DNA from: a virus
Virus record (IMG/VR): IMGVR_UViG_3300005613_000024
Location: 1 to 64,000 of that record
Strand: one strand, 5' to 3'
Length of the DNA stretch: 64,000 bases
Under the pieces are notes generated by a model. The model saw only the letters and a program-made list of their open reading frames with translations. It was not told the origin of the DNA and searched no databases. Position 1 is the stretch's first letter; every line of letters begins with the position of its first letter. Positions 7,529 through 15,101 of the stretch are shown one piece after another. Made by a program: the position numbers and the translations under genes.

Positions 7529-7545
7529 TTGTTGCGTCGCAACAA
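7529..7545. promoter_or_regulatory. Palindromic operator-like site
   Basis: TTGTTGCG-T-CGCAACAA, a perfect 8-bp dyad around one central base. It is markedly GC-richer than its surroundings. It could be bound by a dimeric regulator or initiator. Confidence 0.4.
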
Positions 7546-7730
7546 GTTATAAATAATTAATTATAATGTACAAGAATTAATTAATTGTTTAGAGTGGGAA
7601 AGATAGGGTGCTATAGGTCGCTATAAAATTTCAAAATTTGCGAAATAAGACCCTACCCCGTTATTATATAGAGAAGAATCAAAAGAACCGCTTGTAATTG
7701 TCGTAAGTCATTGGTATCAAACAAAGTTTG

Positions 7731-7760
7731 GGGTGTTATAACTACTGTATTATAATACCC
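7731..7760. repeat. Strong hairpin in the divergent region
   Basis: GGGTGTTATAA pairs with TTATAATACCC (11 bp, one G-T pair as RNA) around an 8-base loop. No T-run follows. It is the longest stem in the non-coding region. Confidence 0.55.
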
Positions 7761-8125
7761 GATTCTCTTCGAAAATCGAAAAAATTATTACGATTTCCAC
7801 AAAATTATTTTCTATTTTAATCAAAAATAACTCTATTATCGCATTATTTAATTAATTTAATCATTTTATTCTAACACCTTGCAACGCAAGGCTTTACATT
7901 AAATTTAATTAATTTCGCTTATTTATCTATTATTTATACGTTATTACGGCATTATTTAAATAGATACATTATTATAGTAAATACAAGCATAAAAATAGAT
8001 AATTCATAAGTTATTTAATCGCAATAAGATAAAATTAAATAAATTATTTTTACATTTATTTTTATTTATCCATAACTGATTGAAGTATAAGGACTTATGA
8101 TACTAAATTATTTTCGTTGTTACCC

Positions 8126-8153
8126 TTGACACGCTTTTATAGTGTGTCATACT
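8126..8153 (+). promoter_or_regulatory. Sigma70-type promoter for the rightward early genes
   Basis: TTGACA (8126-8131), 16 bp, CATACT (8148-8153) with upstream TG (TGTCATACT). It is the first rightward promoter and heads the small-gene array. It is a weaker -10 than in the other copies. Confidence 0.7.
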
Positions 8154-8196
8154 TATAGTGACAGATAAAGAAACAAACGAAAAGAGGGCAGAAATT

Positions 8197-8355
8197 ATGA
8201 GAAACTTAATAATAAATAAAAAGATAACAAACGCAATAAATACGCTGAAATGTTTTGATAAAGAAAATCAGATGTACTGGATAGATACGCTTGATTTATG
8301 TAATAGTGAGAAGGGTTTTATAGTAATGTATTTGGGGCATTGTACTGTATTATAA
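8197..8355 (+). CDS. Small early protein ending in a duplicated peptide
   Basis: A 52-residue protein starting MRNLIINKK. I chose the ATG at 8197 because GAGGG lies eight bases upstream; a GTG at 8158 would sit on the transcription start. The C-terminus GFIVMYLGHCTVL is encoded by a DNA segment found again about 500 bases downstream. No known family. Confidence 0.6.
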   Translation: MRNLIINKKITNAINTLKCFDKENQMYWIDTLDLCNSEKGFIVMYLGHCTVL

Positions 8356-8359
8356 ATAA
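8313..8359 (+). repeat. Direct repeat, copy 1 of 2
   Basis: A 47-bp segment coding the end of the 8197 gene and matching 8819-8865 at 43 of 47 bases. All four differences are third-base changes that leave the peptide GFIVMYLGHCTVL unchanged. Confidence 0.85.
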
Positions 8360-8383
8360 AGGCAGGTATGGAGGATTAAAGCT

Positions 8384-8698
8384 ATGAAATTAACATCAAT
8401 TAATAGATTTTCTAAATGCTTTGGTAACAATAAAATTAAACTATTTGATAAAATAACATTGAAACCTATTATAATAACTAATAATTTTCAACCTATTAAT
8501 GAAAATGACGTTATTATAGAAAAAATGCCATATAATCGTTTTACATATGAAAGCATTAAAAAAATATATGACGTGGAAGTTTATCAAAATGGCACTATAA
8601 AATATTATATTAATATGAAGGAAAGCGAAAAAACAAAATATCATACAGAAATAGAAAATTTTTTTAATGATGATATTCAAAAAACTATTAATAATTAA
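8384..8698 (+). CDS. Hypothetical protein
   Basis: A 104-residue protein beginning MKLTSINRFSKCFGN, preceded by GGAGG. No recognised domain. Residues about 30-80 look like beta strands with one central helix. Part of the early small-gene array. Confidence 0.7.
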   Translation: MKLTSINRFSKCFGNNKIKLFDKITLKPIIITNNFQPINENDVIIEKMPYNRFTYESIKKIYDVEVYQNGTIKYYINMKESEKTKYHTEIENFFNDDIQKTINN

Positions 8699-8715
8699 TA
8701 TAAGGAATATAAACT

Positions 8716-8829
8716 ATGTATAATTATACTGAAATATTATTACTGGCTGAATTAATGGTTTATATCGCATTTACTATATTAATAGTGATTGCAGGATATG
8801 TTTTAATACATAGAATGAGGGCTTTATAG
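8716..8829 (+). CDS. Small single-pass membrane protein
   Basis: A 37-residue frame, MYNYTEILLLAELMVYIAF..., with one long hydrophobic segment (about residues 7-30) and a basic tail. It uses the AAGGAATATAAACTATG start context shared with other genes of this array. Possibly a host-membrane effector; function unknown. Confidence 0.55.
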   Translation: MYNYTEILLLAELMVYIAFTILIVIAGYVLIHRMRAL

Positions 8830-8865
8830 TAATGTATTTAGGACATTGTACAGTATTATAAATAA
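8819..8865 (+). repeat. Direct repeat, copy 2 of 2
   Basis: The second copy of the 47-bp element. Here the peptide frame is not joined to a longer gene. It leaves a nine-codon frame MYLGHCTVL (ATG at 8832) two bases after the stop of the small membrane protein, with GAGGG upstream. It may be translated as a mini-peptide by coupling. Confidence 0.6.
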
Positions 8866-8898
8866 GGGAATAAAAACAAGTTAGATAACGTGGAATCT

Positions 8899-8971
8899 TT
8901 CTTGCCTTCCCTTTACAAAAAGGACGATTATGTTATCAAAACAATTTAAAACAAAAGAAGGAAAGCAAGAA
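8899..8971 (+). promoter_or_regulatory. Hairpin enclosing the 8930 start site
   Basis: TTCTTGC-C-TTCC (8899-8910) pairs with GGAA-A-GCAAGAA (8960-8971), 11 pairs with one mismatch. The ribosome binding site and ATG at 8930 lie in the 49-base loop. It could modulate the first start or RNA stability. Confidence 0.3.
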
Positions 8972-9109
8972 GCTGATAAAATAATAAATATTAATATAAC
9001 AAGGGGAGAGTTTAAAATGAATGAAAATCAATTAGAAGAATTATATCCAGATTCATACGATATAAAAGAAAATCAAGAATTTATAAATACTGTTATTGAG
9101 ATAGACTAA
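8930..9109 (+). CDS. Small acidic protein with two possible starts
   Basis: A 59-residue frame from an ATG with AAGGA at five bases. An internal ATG at 9017 has a stronger AAGGGGAG site and would give a 30-residue acidic peptide (MNENQLEELYPDSYDIK). Both may be used. No family recognised. Confidence 0.5.
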   Translation: MLSKQFKTKEGKQEADKIININITRGEFKMNENQLEELYPDSYDIKENQEFINTVIEID

Positions 9110-9135
9110 TATTTCAAATATGGAGGGCGTAAATT

Positions 9136-9507
9136 ATGAAAGAATCAATAAAAACAAAAGAATTAAAAGAATTTATCAAGATATTAAAAAAGAATGATTT
9201 TAAAGTATATGCTCCTAAAAAAATAACTACTTATTGTCATTTTGTAAAAAATAATAATATAGGATATGTAGAAAGAACAGATTCTGGATTTAATTTTTCA
9301 AGCGTTCACAAGCCAAATAATAGATGCGGGACAGGGTACGGCATATTTAGAGAAGAATACAGTCCTACAATAAGTCATGCTGAAAGATGTTTTATATATA
9401 AGCCAAACTGGGCAAGCGTAAATGATATTGTAGAAAAATATAAAAGCTGGGATGATTATATTTCTAATTCAATAAATCAAATAATAAAATATTACGAGGT
9501 TAAATAA
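9136..9507 (+). CDS. Hypothetical phage protein
   Basis: A 123-residue protein, preceded by GGAGGG. The central segment GYVERTDSGFNFSSVHKPNN then RCGTGYGIF is of a kind I associate with small phage hypothetical proteins of unknown function. A likely alpha-beta fold with helical ends. Confidence 0.7.
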   Translation: MKESIKTKELKEFIKILKKNDFKVYAPKKITTYCHFVKNNNIGYVERTDSGFNFSSVHKPNNRCGTGYGIFREEYSPTISHAERCFIYKPNWASVNDIVEKYKSWDDYISNSINQIIKYYEVK

Positions 9508-9590
9508 ATGAATGGGGTAGAAAATCAAGAGGACAATTTAATAATCTTTGAAGCCTAATATAAACAAATAATATAAGGAGATTTAAAATT

Positions 9591-9827
9591 ATGGAAAAGG
9601 CTTATTTTAAAGAAAAAATAGATAGTATGATGCCGGACTTGATACAAGATATTACAAAGGAAAGTATGAGATTATTTAATAGTGGAGCCATTGATACAAA
9701 TCAATATGAAAATGATTATTTATTGCCCAGAATAATATTGACGGTTGCTATTGAAAATCAAATAAAACAATATTTTCCTTTATGTATTGAAGGAAAAAAA
9801 GAAGTTAAAAATTTAAGGCACTTTTAA
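9591..9827 (+). CDS. Hypothetical protein
   Basis: A 78-residue helical protein (MEKAYFKEKIDSMMPDL) with AAGGAG ahead of the ATG. No domain recognised. A 16-codon frame at 9508-9558 between it and the previous gene has no good ribosome site and is not called. Confidence 0.65.
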   Translation: MEKAYFKEKIDSMMPDLIQDITKESMRLFNSGAIDTNQYENDYLLPRIILTVAIENQIKQYFPLCIEGKKEVKNLRHF

Positions 9828-9855
9828 TAATAGTTTAATATGGAGATATTTTGAA

Positions 9856-10059
9856 ATGAAAGAAATTTCAAGAATATGCGATAAAGAAGGTAAAAATAAA
9901 AGTAAAGTAATATATAATTTTGAAACAGAAATATTACAAGGGCAAAATTTATCCTACAGTAAATCAATGGGATTAAAAGAATACAAAAAGATAAAAGAAA
10001 ATACAATAAAACAAGCTAAAATTAAAGGCTGGAATTTAACCTTTGAAATAGTAAAATAA
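9856..10059 (+). CDS. Small basic hypothetical protein
   Basis: A 67-residue, lysine-rich protein (MKEISRICDKEGKNKSK) with a GGAG site upstream. No recognised domain. Confidence 0.6.
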   Translation: MKEISRICDKEGKNKSKVIYNFETEILQGQNLSYSKSMGLKEYKKIKENTIKQAKIKGWNLTFEIVK

Positions 10060-10140
10060 ACTTATTAAATAAAGGAATATAAACTATGACAATTTTCAAG
10101 GGAAGCATTAGAACAAACAATATAGGAGGTAAAAAAGAAA

Positions 10141-10358
10141 TGGAAAATAAAATCTATGTTTTGTTGGAATTGTTTTATGAAGGAGATAGTTTTTTGATTG
10201 ATGATTCTTTTGTTGCTTGCAGTCAAAATATCAAAAAATTAGAAAAAATTATTCCCTCTGATAGTGAATTATATTACCCCAAAGAAAAAATCCCCAATGA
10301 CGGGCATTATGGGGATTCAAGAAAAAGATTTAGAATTATTGAAACAAATATACTTTAA
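10141..10358 (+). CDS. Hypothetical protein
   Basis: A 72-residue protein starting MENKIYVLLELFYEGDSF, with AGGAGG ten bases upstream. An in-frame ATG at 10086 in the array's AAGGAATATAAACTATG context would add 18 residues, so the start is uncertain. The N-terminal strand pattern resembles small phage proteins that handle parameters of host growth, but no family is certain. Confidence 0.65.
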
Positions 10359-10403
10359 AATATAATATCTTTGAATAAAAAACTAAACAAAAGGAGATAA
10401 ACA

Positions 10404-11222
10404 ATGAAGAAAAAAATTATTACTTATGAAGATGTAGAAATATCAAAAGAATTAAGAAATAAATGTACAGAATATTTAAAAAATAATCCTATTGAGACTT
10501 ATTGGGATTATAGAGATAAATTGTCACTTGAACAAGTCGAAAAACTTATGACAAGTCAAGAAGAATATTATAATCTTGAAAATGAAATATTTGAAATAAA
10601 TTTAGATTATCAATTTGAGTTAGAAAAAGAATTACTGGAAAATATGCAAGAAGAATTTACAGAGTTAAAAGAATTTGATATATCAGAATTAAGAGAAGAA
10701 TTCCTCGATGATATTATAATTAATTTTGACATAAAGCAGTTAATAAAAAATGCTCCCGATGTTAGAATTAGAATAGTAATACATAGTAATTATGAAGGTG
10801 TTGGCTGGCAAGATAGGGAATATGGCTTTAATAAGCATGATTATATTAAAGCACTTAAAAGAATATTGAAAGGTAAATATGACGAAAAATCTTTTCAACA
10901 AGAATTAGACAATATATGCTCTAGTGTCAATCAGTTTATTTTTTATATGAAATGTGACGTTGAAAGTTTAATCGGAATTAAAGAGAAATTTAAAAAAAGT
11001 ATAACTATTCCAAAGACTGCATGGGCTGGATTCTATGATTCTTGGAATGGGTCTGGAAGTGTTTTAGAGATAAAATTATTAGATAATATTACTTTGAAAA
11101 AACAATATGGAAAGACTGAATATGACAGCATTGACATTGTATTAGATGAAAATAACAAATATAGCGTAGAAAGTGTTTATGGATTATGTAACGTGCCAGA
11201 ATGTAATATAACAGTAAAATAA
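10404..11222 (+). CDS. Hypothetical phage protein, 272 residues
   Basis: The largest gene of the early array. The N-terminal half is acidic and helical (near 55-90, runs of Glu and Leu). A beta-rich central part has RIRIVIHSNYEGVGW near 120, followed by AGFYDSWNGSGSVLEI near 220. The latter looks like a conserved phage motif but I cannot name its function. Strong GGAGAT site before the ATG. Confidence 0.75.
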   Translation: MKKKIITYEDVEISKELRNKCTEYLKNNPIETYWDYRDKLSLEQVEKLMTSQEEYYNLENEIFEINLDYQFELEKELLENMQEEFTELKEFDISELREEFLDDIIINFDIKQLIKNAPDVRIRIVIHSNYEGVGWQDREYGFNKHDYIKALKRILKGKYDEKSFQQELDNICSSVNQFIFYMKCDVESLIGIKEKFKKSITIPKTAWAGFYDSWNGSGSVLEIKLLDNITLKKQYGKTEYDSIDIVLDENNKYSVESVYGLCNVPECNITVK

Positions 11223-11224
11223 TT

Positions 11225-11335
11225 ATGATTAAATACAAAATAAAAAATACATTAATGATTTTAGTTTGCATTTTTTACTTGACAATATTTACTAGTTTTT
11301 TGTGGGAAATGTATAAAATGGGATTCTTTAAATAA
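11225..11335 (+). CDS. Small membrane protein
   Basis: A 36-residue frame two bases after the previous stop, with one hydrophobic segment (LMILVCIFYLTIFTSFLW). It is a typical small early membrane peptide; no ribosome site beyond coupling is seen. Confidence 0.45.
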   Translation: MIKYKIKNTLMILVCIFYLTIFTSFLWEMYKMGFFK

Positions 11336-11348
11336 AAAAGGAGAAATA

Positions 11349-11525
11349 ATGAAAAATAATTTCTCATTTAACAAATATTCATTATTAAACTGTATGATGA
11401 TACAGTTAAAAGAAGATGGGGAAAAGAATACTTGGGAATGGATAGAATCAATTAGCAATCCTTTTAAAAGACTGCAAAATAGACAATTATTTTTTATGGC
11501 AAAAAGAAAATTAAACTACAAATAA
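11349..11525 (+). CDS. Small hypothetical protein
   Basis: A 58-residue protein (MKNNFSFNKYSLLNC) after an AAGGAG site. Basic C-terminus, no recognised domain. Confidence 0.55.
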   Translation: MKNNFSFNKYSLLNCMMIQLKEDGEKNTWEWIESISNPFKRLQNRQLFFMAKRKLNYK

Positions 11526-11561
11526 AAGAAATTCTTAAAACAAAATAAAGAAAATAAAACT

Positions 11562-11921
11562 ATGACAAAAAAAGAAAAACATCTTATTTATAAAATAGCA
11601 AAAAAGACTAGAAAAAAACTGTTAAAAAGATGCAGAGGATACAGTGTTAGTCGAGAAGTCTTTAAAATAGAAACTTTGGCAGGTTATTGTTACGAAGCAA
11701 GCGAGGCTTTACAGCTTAAACTTGAAAAACATAAAATATATACTTCTTTAATACAAGGTCGTGTCAAAAAAGGCGGTTATCATTACTGGCTTGAATATAA
11801 AGGAAATATAATTGATTTAACAGCGTGTCAATTTAATAGATATACAAGATATAAATTTCCTTTAATATTAGTTAAACCAATTTCAAGATTAAAATATTTT
11901 ATTAGAGAAAATATAATTTAA
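11562..11921 (+). CDS. Transglutaminase/cysteine-protease-fold-like protein
   Basis: A 119-residue protein. GYCYEASEAL (Cys near 43), YHYWLEYKGNIIDLTA (His near 74, Asp near 85) place Cys, His and Asp in the order of a papain/transglutaminase-like fold. Many phages carry such small proteins without known substrate. The start has no strong ribosome site. Assignment rests on motif order only. Confidence 0.5.
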   Translation: MTKKEKHLIYKIAKKTRKKLLKRCRGYSVSREVFKIETLAGYCYEASEALQLKLEKHKIYTSLIQGRVKKGGYHYWLEYKGNIIDLTACQFNRYTRYKFPLILVKPISRLKYFIRENII

Positions 11922-11944
11922 TAACAAAAAGAAGAAAGGGCAAA

Positions 11945-12094
11945 ATGTTAAAATTATTATTTGTGTTCTTAAGTATTTGGTGGAGTCTTATTAATTGCTT
12001 TAAAATAATTAGAGGAGAGTATATTCCCTATCTTAATATTTTATTTCAGGCAATAGGAATAACAGGCTTTGTTTATATGCAATTCTTAATGTAA
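11945..12094 (+). CDS. Small two-pass membrane protein
   Basis: A 49-residue protein with two hydrophobic stretches (FVFLSIWWSLINCF and LNILFQAIGITGFVYM) joined by a charged loop. GAAAGG precedes the ATG. No family recognised. Confidence 0.6.
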   Translation: MLKLLFVFLSIWWSLINCFKIIRGEYIPYLNILFQAIGITGFVYMQFLM

Positions 12095-12111
12095 AAAAGA
12101 AAGGATAAACT

Positions 12112-12291
12112 ATGCTAAAAACTAATTTTGAAGCTGAATTTAAAAAGTATTGTCTACAGTTAGAAAGTATAGAAAGTCAATTATATAACACTTTTAATTT
12201 AAAGCAAAAAGATATATTGAGACAAAAAATAAAGAATATGAAAAAATGGATAGATAAACTTTTAGATGAATATAATAGAGAAAGGAGTTAA
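12112..12291 (+). CDS. Small helical protein
   Basis: A 59-residue, probably coiled-coil protein (MLKTNFEAEFKKYC) after an AAAGGAT site. The next gene starts one base after its stop, sharing the AAGGAG in its last codons. Confidence 0.6.
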   Translation: MLKTNFEAEFKKYCLQLESIESQLYNTFNLKQKDILRQKIKNMKKWIDKLLDEYNRERS

Positions 12292-12292
12292 A

Positions 12293-12481
12293 ATGATTAA
12301 TGTTTCACATTTATTTGAATATGTAAAAGACCATTTAGAACATTTTGGCTTTTATCCTTATGACTTTGAAGATGGAAAAACAGAAGAAATAATAAAATAT
12401 CCCGAATATTTGAATCTGTTTAGTGATAATCAACAAAAAGAATTAAATAAAATTTTTGATAATCATGCAGAGTATAAATAA
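12293..12481 (+). CDS. Small hypothetical protein
   Basis: A 62-residue acidic protein starting MINVSHLFEYVKDHLEH. The ATG at 12293 was chosen for its AAGGAG site; a longer in-frame reading from 12266 lies inside the upstream gene. No domain recognised. Confidence 0.65.
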   Translation: MINVSHLFEYVKDHLEHFGFYPYDFEDGKTEEIIKYPEYLNLFSDNQQKELNKIFDNHAEYK

Positions 12482-12532
12482 ATTTGCATTTTAGCAAATA
12501 ATATGTTAAATTTATTAAAAGGAGAATAAAAA

Positions 12533-12736
12533 ATGATTAAATTAGATATTACCCCAAAATTAAAAAGACAGCTTAAAAGAAAATATAAAATTACTAATTT
12601 AAAAGACTTTATTGAGTGGCACATTAGGTTTGTTGATATTATCGAAGAACAGTATTATAAAACATATCAACATGTTTCAGTAACAGTTTGTGAAGAATTA
12701 GACCCTAATTCAATGACAAATAGTGAAGAAACGTAA
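12533..12736 (+). CDS. Small hypothetical protein
   Basis: A 67-residue protein (MIKLDITPKLKRQLK) with a basic N-terminus and AAGGAG ahead of the ATG. No recognised domain. Confidence 0.65.
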   Translation: MIKLDITPKLKRQLKRKYKITNLKDFIEWHIRFVDIIEEQYYKTYQHVSVTVCEELDPNSMTNSEET

Positions 12737-12749
12737 TAAAGGATTAATC

Positions 12750-12929
12750 ATGTATCGTGCAGGAATACTTAAAATTGATGGAACAAGAGATTCAGAGAAC
12801 TTTCCTGATAAAGAGAAAGCTGAACAATGGGTATTATCTAAAGTAGAAAAAGGGAATGTTAAACGAAGCATAATAGTTAATAAGAAAAATATAAATGAAA
12901 GAGATACTGTTAATTGGGAGAAAGAATAA
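12750..12929 (+). CDS. Small hypothetical protein
   Basis: A 59-residue protein starting MYRAGILKIDGTRDS, with AAAGGA six bases upstream. It looks like one alpha-beta unit (strand, helix AEQWVLSKVEKG, strand). Its stop overlaps the next ATG by one base. Confidence 0.65.
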   Translation: MYRAGILKIDGTRDSENFPDKEKAEQWVLSKVEKGNVKRSIIVNKKNINERDTVNWEKE

Positions 12930-13324
12930 TGAAAATATTAATATCTACTTCAAAAACACAAGGACAAAGAAAATCAGATTTTAATTGGACAAAAGAAGGA
13001 GAATTAGTAAAATTTGGATTTGAATGTGATACAGATAAAAGAAAGATTGATGGAAAATGTGGATGTAGACGTTCTATGGTAGGATTAGATACAGCAAAAG
13101 GCACTACAACATTTAAAGTTATAGATATGTCAATATCTCATAAAGATTATGTTCATAGAATTAAAGATAGTTTTGTAAAAACTGGTTGGGGAGAAGTTGG
13201 AATTGATATTATAGATATGTCGGAAAGTGACGCTATTCAATTAGAAGAAATTGCTAATCATTTTTCAGTTAATACTATATTGGAAAAAAGAGGAGATAAA
13301 TTTGTAGAAAGGAAAAAGTGCTAG
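12929..13324 (+). CDS. Conserved hypothetical protein with CGCRRSM motif
   Basis: A 131-residue protein. The N-terminal strand MKILISTSKTQGQRK, then GFECDTDKRKIDGKCGCRRSMVGLD and a beta-helix C-terminal half. The Gly/Cys/Arg motif resembles a conserved family of small phage and actinobacterial proteins of unknown function (from memory, DUF7715-like). The start was chosen for the TAATG coupling with the previous gene. Confidence 0.7.
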   Translation: MKILISTSKTQGQRKSDFNWTKEGELVKFGFECDTDKRKIDGKCGCRRSMVGLDTAKGTTTFKVIDMSISHKDYVHRIKDSFVKTGWGEVGIDIIDMSESDAIQLEEIANHFSVNTILEKRGDKFVERKKC

Positions 13325-13325
13325 A

Positions 13326-13469
13326 ATGACATTTTATTTCTACTGGTCATATTATGCTTTTTATTTATATTTTAAAATATTAAAGAAAAAATATAGATTT
13401 AGATTCATTCCTGAATTTCATGCAGGGTCAAAAGATAAGAGAAGATTTTTATTTACTAATATTAAATAA
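13326..13469 (+). CDS. Small aromatic, basic protein
   Basis: A 47-residue frame (MTFYFYWSYYAFYLYFK) with a hydrophobic aromatic N-terminus, probably membrane-associated, and a basic tail. It begins one base after the previous stop. Confidence 0.45.
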   Translation: MTFYFYWSYYAFYLYFKILKKKYRFRFIPEFHAGSKDKRRFLFTNIK

Positions 13470-13481
13470 AGGAGAAGAAAA

Positions 13482-13658
13482 ATGGGAAATATGTCATATT
13501 GTAGATTTGAAAATACATCAAATGACCTTGAAGATTGTCTGGAGGCTATGTCAGAAAATGATTTTAATTTAAAAGAATTATCAGAATACGAACAAGATGG
13601 GTATAAAAAATTATTGAGACTTTGTAAAGATATTACAGAAGATTTTGGTGACGAATAA
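13482..13658 (+). CDS. Conserved small phage protein (MSYCRFENT family)
   Basis: A 58-residue acidic protein starting MGNMSYCRFENTSNDLEDC after an AAGGAG site. This N-terminal sequence belongs to a small protein type that I recall as widespread in phages and of unknown function. Confidence 0.7.
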   Translation: MGNMSYCRFENTSNDLEDCLEAMSENDFNLKELSEYEQDGYKKLLRLCKDITEDFGDE

Positions 13659-13672
13659 AGAAAGGAGAAAAA

Positions 13673-13846
13673 ATGAAAATATCATCTATAACATTCAATG
13701 TAATATTTTTTATTGTTTTTATCTTTTGTTTAATCATGGCATCTATTAATGTAGTATTAGCAAGAACAGTATGGTATTTGTATGGTATATCGTTAGTTAT
13801 TTACGGATTCTTTTTATACAAAAAAGACAAAGTGAGAATTAAGTAA
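13673..13846 (+). CDS. Small two-pass membrane protein
   Basis: A 57-residue protein with two transmembrane segments (about residues 7-25 and 33-50) and a basic C-terminal tail. AAAGGAG precedes the ATG. Confidence 0.65.
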   Translation: MKISSITFNVIFFIVFIFCLIMASINVVLARTVWYLYGISLVIYGFFLYKKDKVRIK

Positions 13847-13876
13847 CTATTCATTTAATTAAGGAGACATAAAATC

Positions 13877-14044
13877 ATGAAAGTAGCTTATCAAGTTTGG
13901 CAGATATGGGAAGATAATGGAAATGAATTTCTTGTTGGAACATATTTAACGAACAACAGAGCCATGCAAGAGCAGAAATTGTTAGAAAAAGATAATGATT
14001 TAAGAGTGCAATATATTATAAGAAAGGAGAGAGTGATAGAATGA
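13877..14044 (+). CDS. Small hypothetical protein
   Basis: A 55-residue protein (MKVAYQVWQIWEDNG) after AAGGAG, ending by an ATGA overlap with the next gene. The pattern of beta strands followed by a helix suggests a small compact fold. No family named. Confidence 0.65.
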   Translation: MKVAYQVWQIWEDNGNEFLVGTYLTNNRAMQEQKLLEKDNDLRVQYIIRKERVIE

Positions 14045-14328
14045 AATGTTTATTTAAAAAATTAATTGGTAAGAGAATTAAAACGATTCGTGGATTTCGA
14101 GCAAGACGTGTTGCATGGAGTCAAGTCAAACATCCACAGGTCGAACCTCAATATATCTTGTTTGATGATGAAAAAACTCTTATAAAATTAGAGGAACAAG
14201 ATTATTATACTTATCACGATTGTAATTCGTGGGCAAGAGAGTTATGGATAAAAGAAGATAAAGAAATGTGGAAAAGAATTTATACTAATCGGGTAAATTA
14301 TCCCGTAGTAACAAGGGACATAATATGA
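14041..14328 (+). CDS. Conserved hypothetical phage protein
   Basis: A 95-residue protein. A basic N-terminal part (KRIKTIRGFRARR) is followed by QYILFDDEKTLIKLEEQDYYTYHDC, a type seen in other phage early regions without known role. It is coupled at both ends (ATGA in, ATGA out). Confidence 0.65.
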   Translation: MKCLFKKLIGKRIKTIRGFRARRVAWSQVKHPQVEPQYILFDDEKTLIKLEEQDYYTYHDCNSWARELWIKEDKEMWKRIYTNRVNYPVVTRDII

Positions 14329-14738
14329 GAAAATCAATTCTATTTATTTTAATATTCTTTATAACATCTTATGCTTATTGTGATAGATTTTATACTCCTC
14401 AAGAAGTGGTAGCTTCTGTTATTTGTGCCGAAGCAGTTGGGGAAGGTTATGTTGGAATGTATACAGTAGCCAATGTAATTGCTAACAGAGCAAGGAAATA
14501 TAATTTAACTCCTTATGAAGTGGTTATTCAAAAGAATCAATTTTATGGATATACCAATAAAAATAGAGAAGAATTATATAATCAAGGAAAAGAATATTGT
14601 GATGATTTAACAGAAGATATTTTAAATTTGCCTGATATAACAAGAGGAGCAATTTATTTTAGAAGGATTAACGAAAAAAAAGAAAGTTGGCATTTAAAGA
14701 GAACAATAAAAATAAAGAATCATATTTTTTATAAATAA
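14325..14738 (+). CDS. SleB-type cell-wall hydrolase with signal peptide
   Basis: A 137-residue protein. Residues 1-19 form a signal peptide (basic start, hydrophobic LFILIFFITSYAYC). The rest matches the Hydrolase_2/SleB domain: ICAEAVGEGYVGMYTVANVIANR places the catalytic Glu near 36, with GYTN and RGAIYFRR further on. Such enzymes cut peptidoglycan glycan strands. A secreted version among early genes suggests a host-wall role such as lysis or superinfection control rather than a virion lysin. It starts four bases before the previous stop. Confidence 0.8.
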   Translation: MRKSILFILIFFITSYAYCDRFYTPQEVVASVICAEAVGEGYVGMYTVANVIANRARKYNLTPYEVVIQKNQFYGYTNKNREELYNQGKEYCDDLTEDILNLPDITRGAIYFRRINEKKESWHLKRTIKIKNHIFYK

Positions 14739-14778
14739 AGGAGAGACAATAATAAATTGTGAAAAATACAAAAACAAA

Positions 14779-15090
14779 ATGGAATACCCAAGTAGTCCTA
14801 AAAAGCCTTATTTGTCAAAAGACCATACTTCTGAAGATGTAGCAAAATACAACAAGGAATTAAAAGTCTACGAAAAAGAGATGCCAATATATAGAGAAAA
14901 ACGTAAAGCTTATAGTGTGGAAACCTATAGACTACATCAATTATTTAAACAAGACGCTTTAAAAGAATTGGGCTTATCGAAACATAAAAAAGCTGATAAG
15001 TTGTTTGAAGTGGCTTGGGAAGAAGGTCATAGTAATGGTTTAAATGAAGTTTGGATTTATATGGAAACATTCTCAGAACTTTTAATATAG
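14779..15090 (+). CDS. Conserved hypothetical phage protein
   Basis: A 103-residue protein starting MEYPSSPKKPYLSKDH. A coiled middle (KYNKELKVYEKEMPIYREK) is followed by ALKELGLSKHKKADKLFEVAWEEGHSNGL. I recall this layout from many phage genomes as a protein of unknown function. No clear ribosome site precedes the ATG. Confidence 0.65.
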   Translation: MEYPSSPKKPYLSKDHTSEDVAKYNKELKVYEKEMPIYREKRKAYSVETYRLHQLFKQDALKELGLSKHKKADKLFEVAWEEGHSNGLNEVWIYMETFSELLI

Positions 15091-15101
15091 ATAAGAGAGA
15101 C

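Larger units (their letters stand above)
7264..8125. other. Non-coding AT-rich divergent region, candidate replication origin or control region
   Basis: About 860 bases without a credible gene lie between the leftward promoter at 7263 and the rightward promoter at 8126. The stretch holds many ATTAATTAA-type runs and several dyads. These include TACCCT/AGGGTA (7382-7401), TTGTTGCG/CGCAACAA (7529-7545), an 11-bp hairpin (7731-7760) and CCTTGC/GCAAGG (7877-7891). GCTATA is directly repeated near 7610-7625. Structure plus AT-richness at a transcription divergence fits an origin, a control region, or a small structured RNA; none is proven. Confidence 0.5.

Noticed and set aside
8158-8196. GTG start for the first rightward gene
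   Set aside because: It lies at the expected transcription start and has no ribosome site. The ATG at 8197 with GAGGG fits better.
9508-9558. A 16-codon frame (MNGVENQEDNL...)
   Set aside because: Too short and without a clear ribosome site, so not called as a gene.
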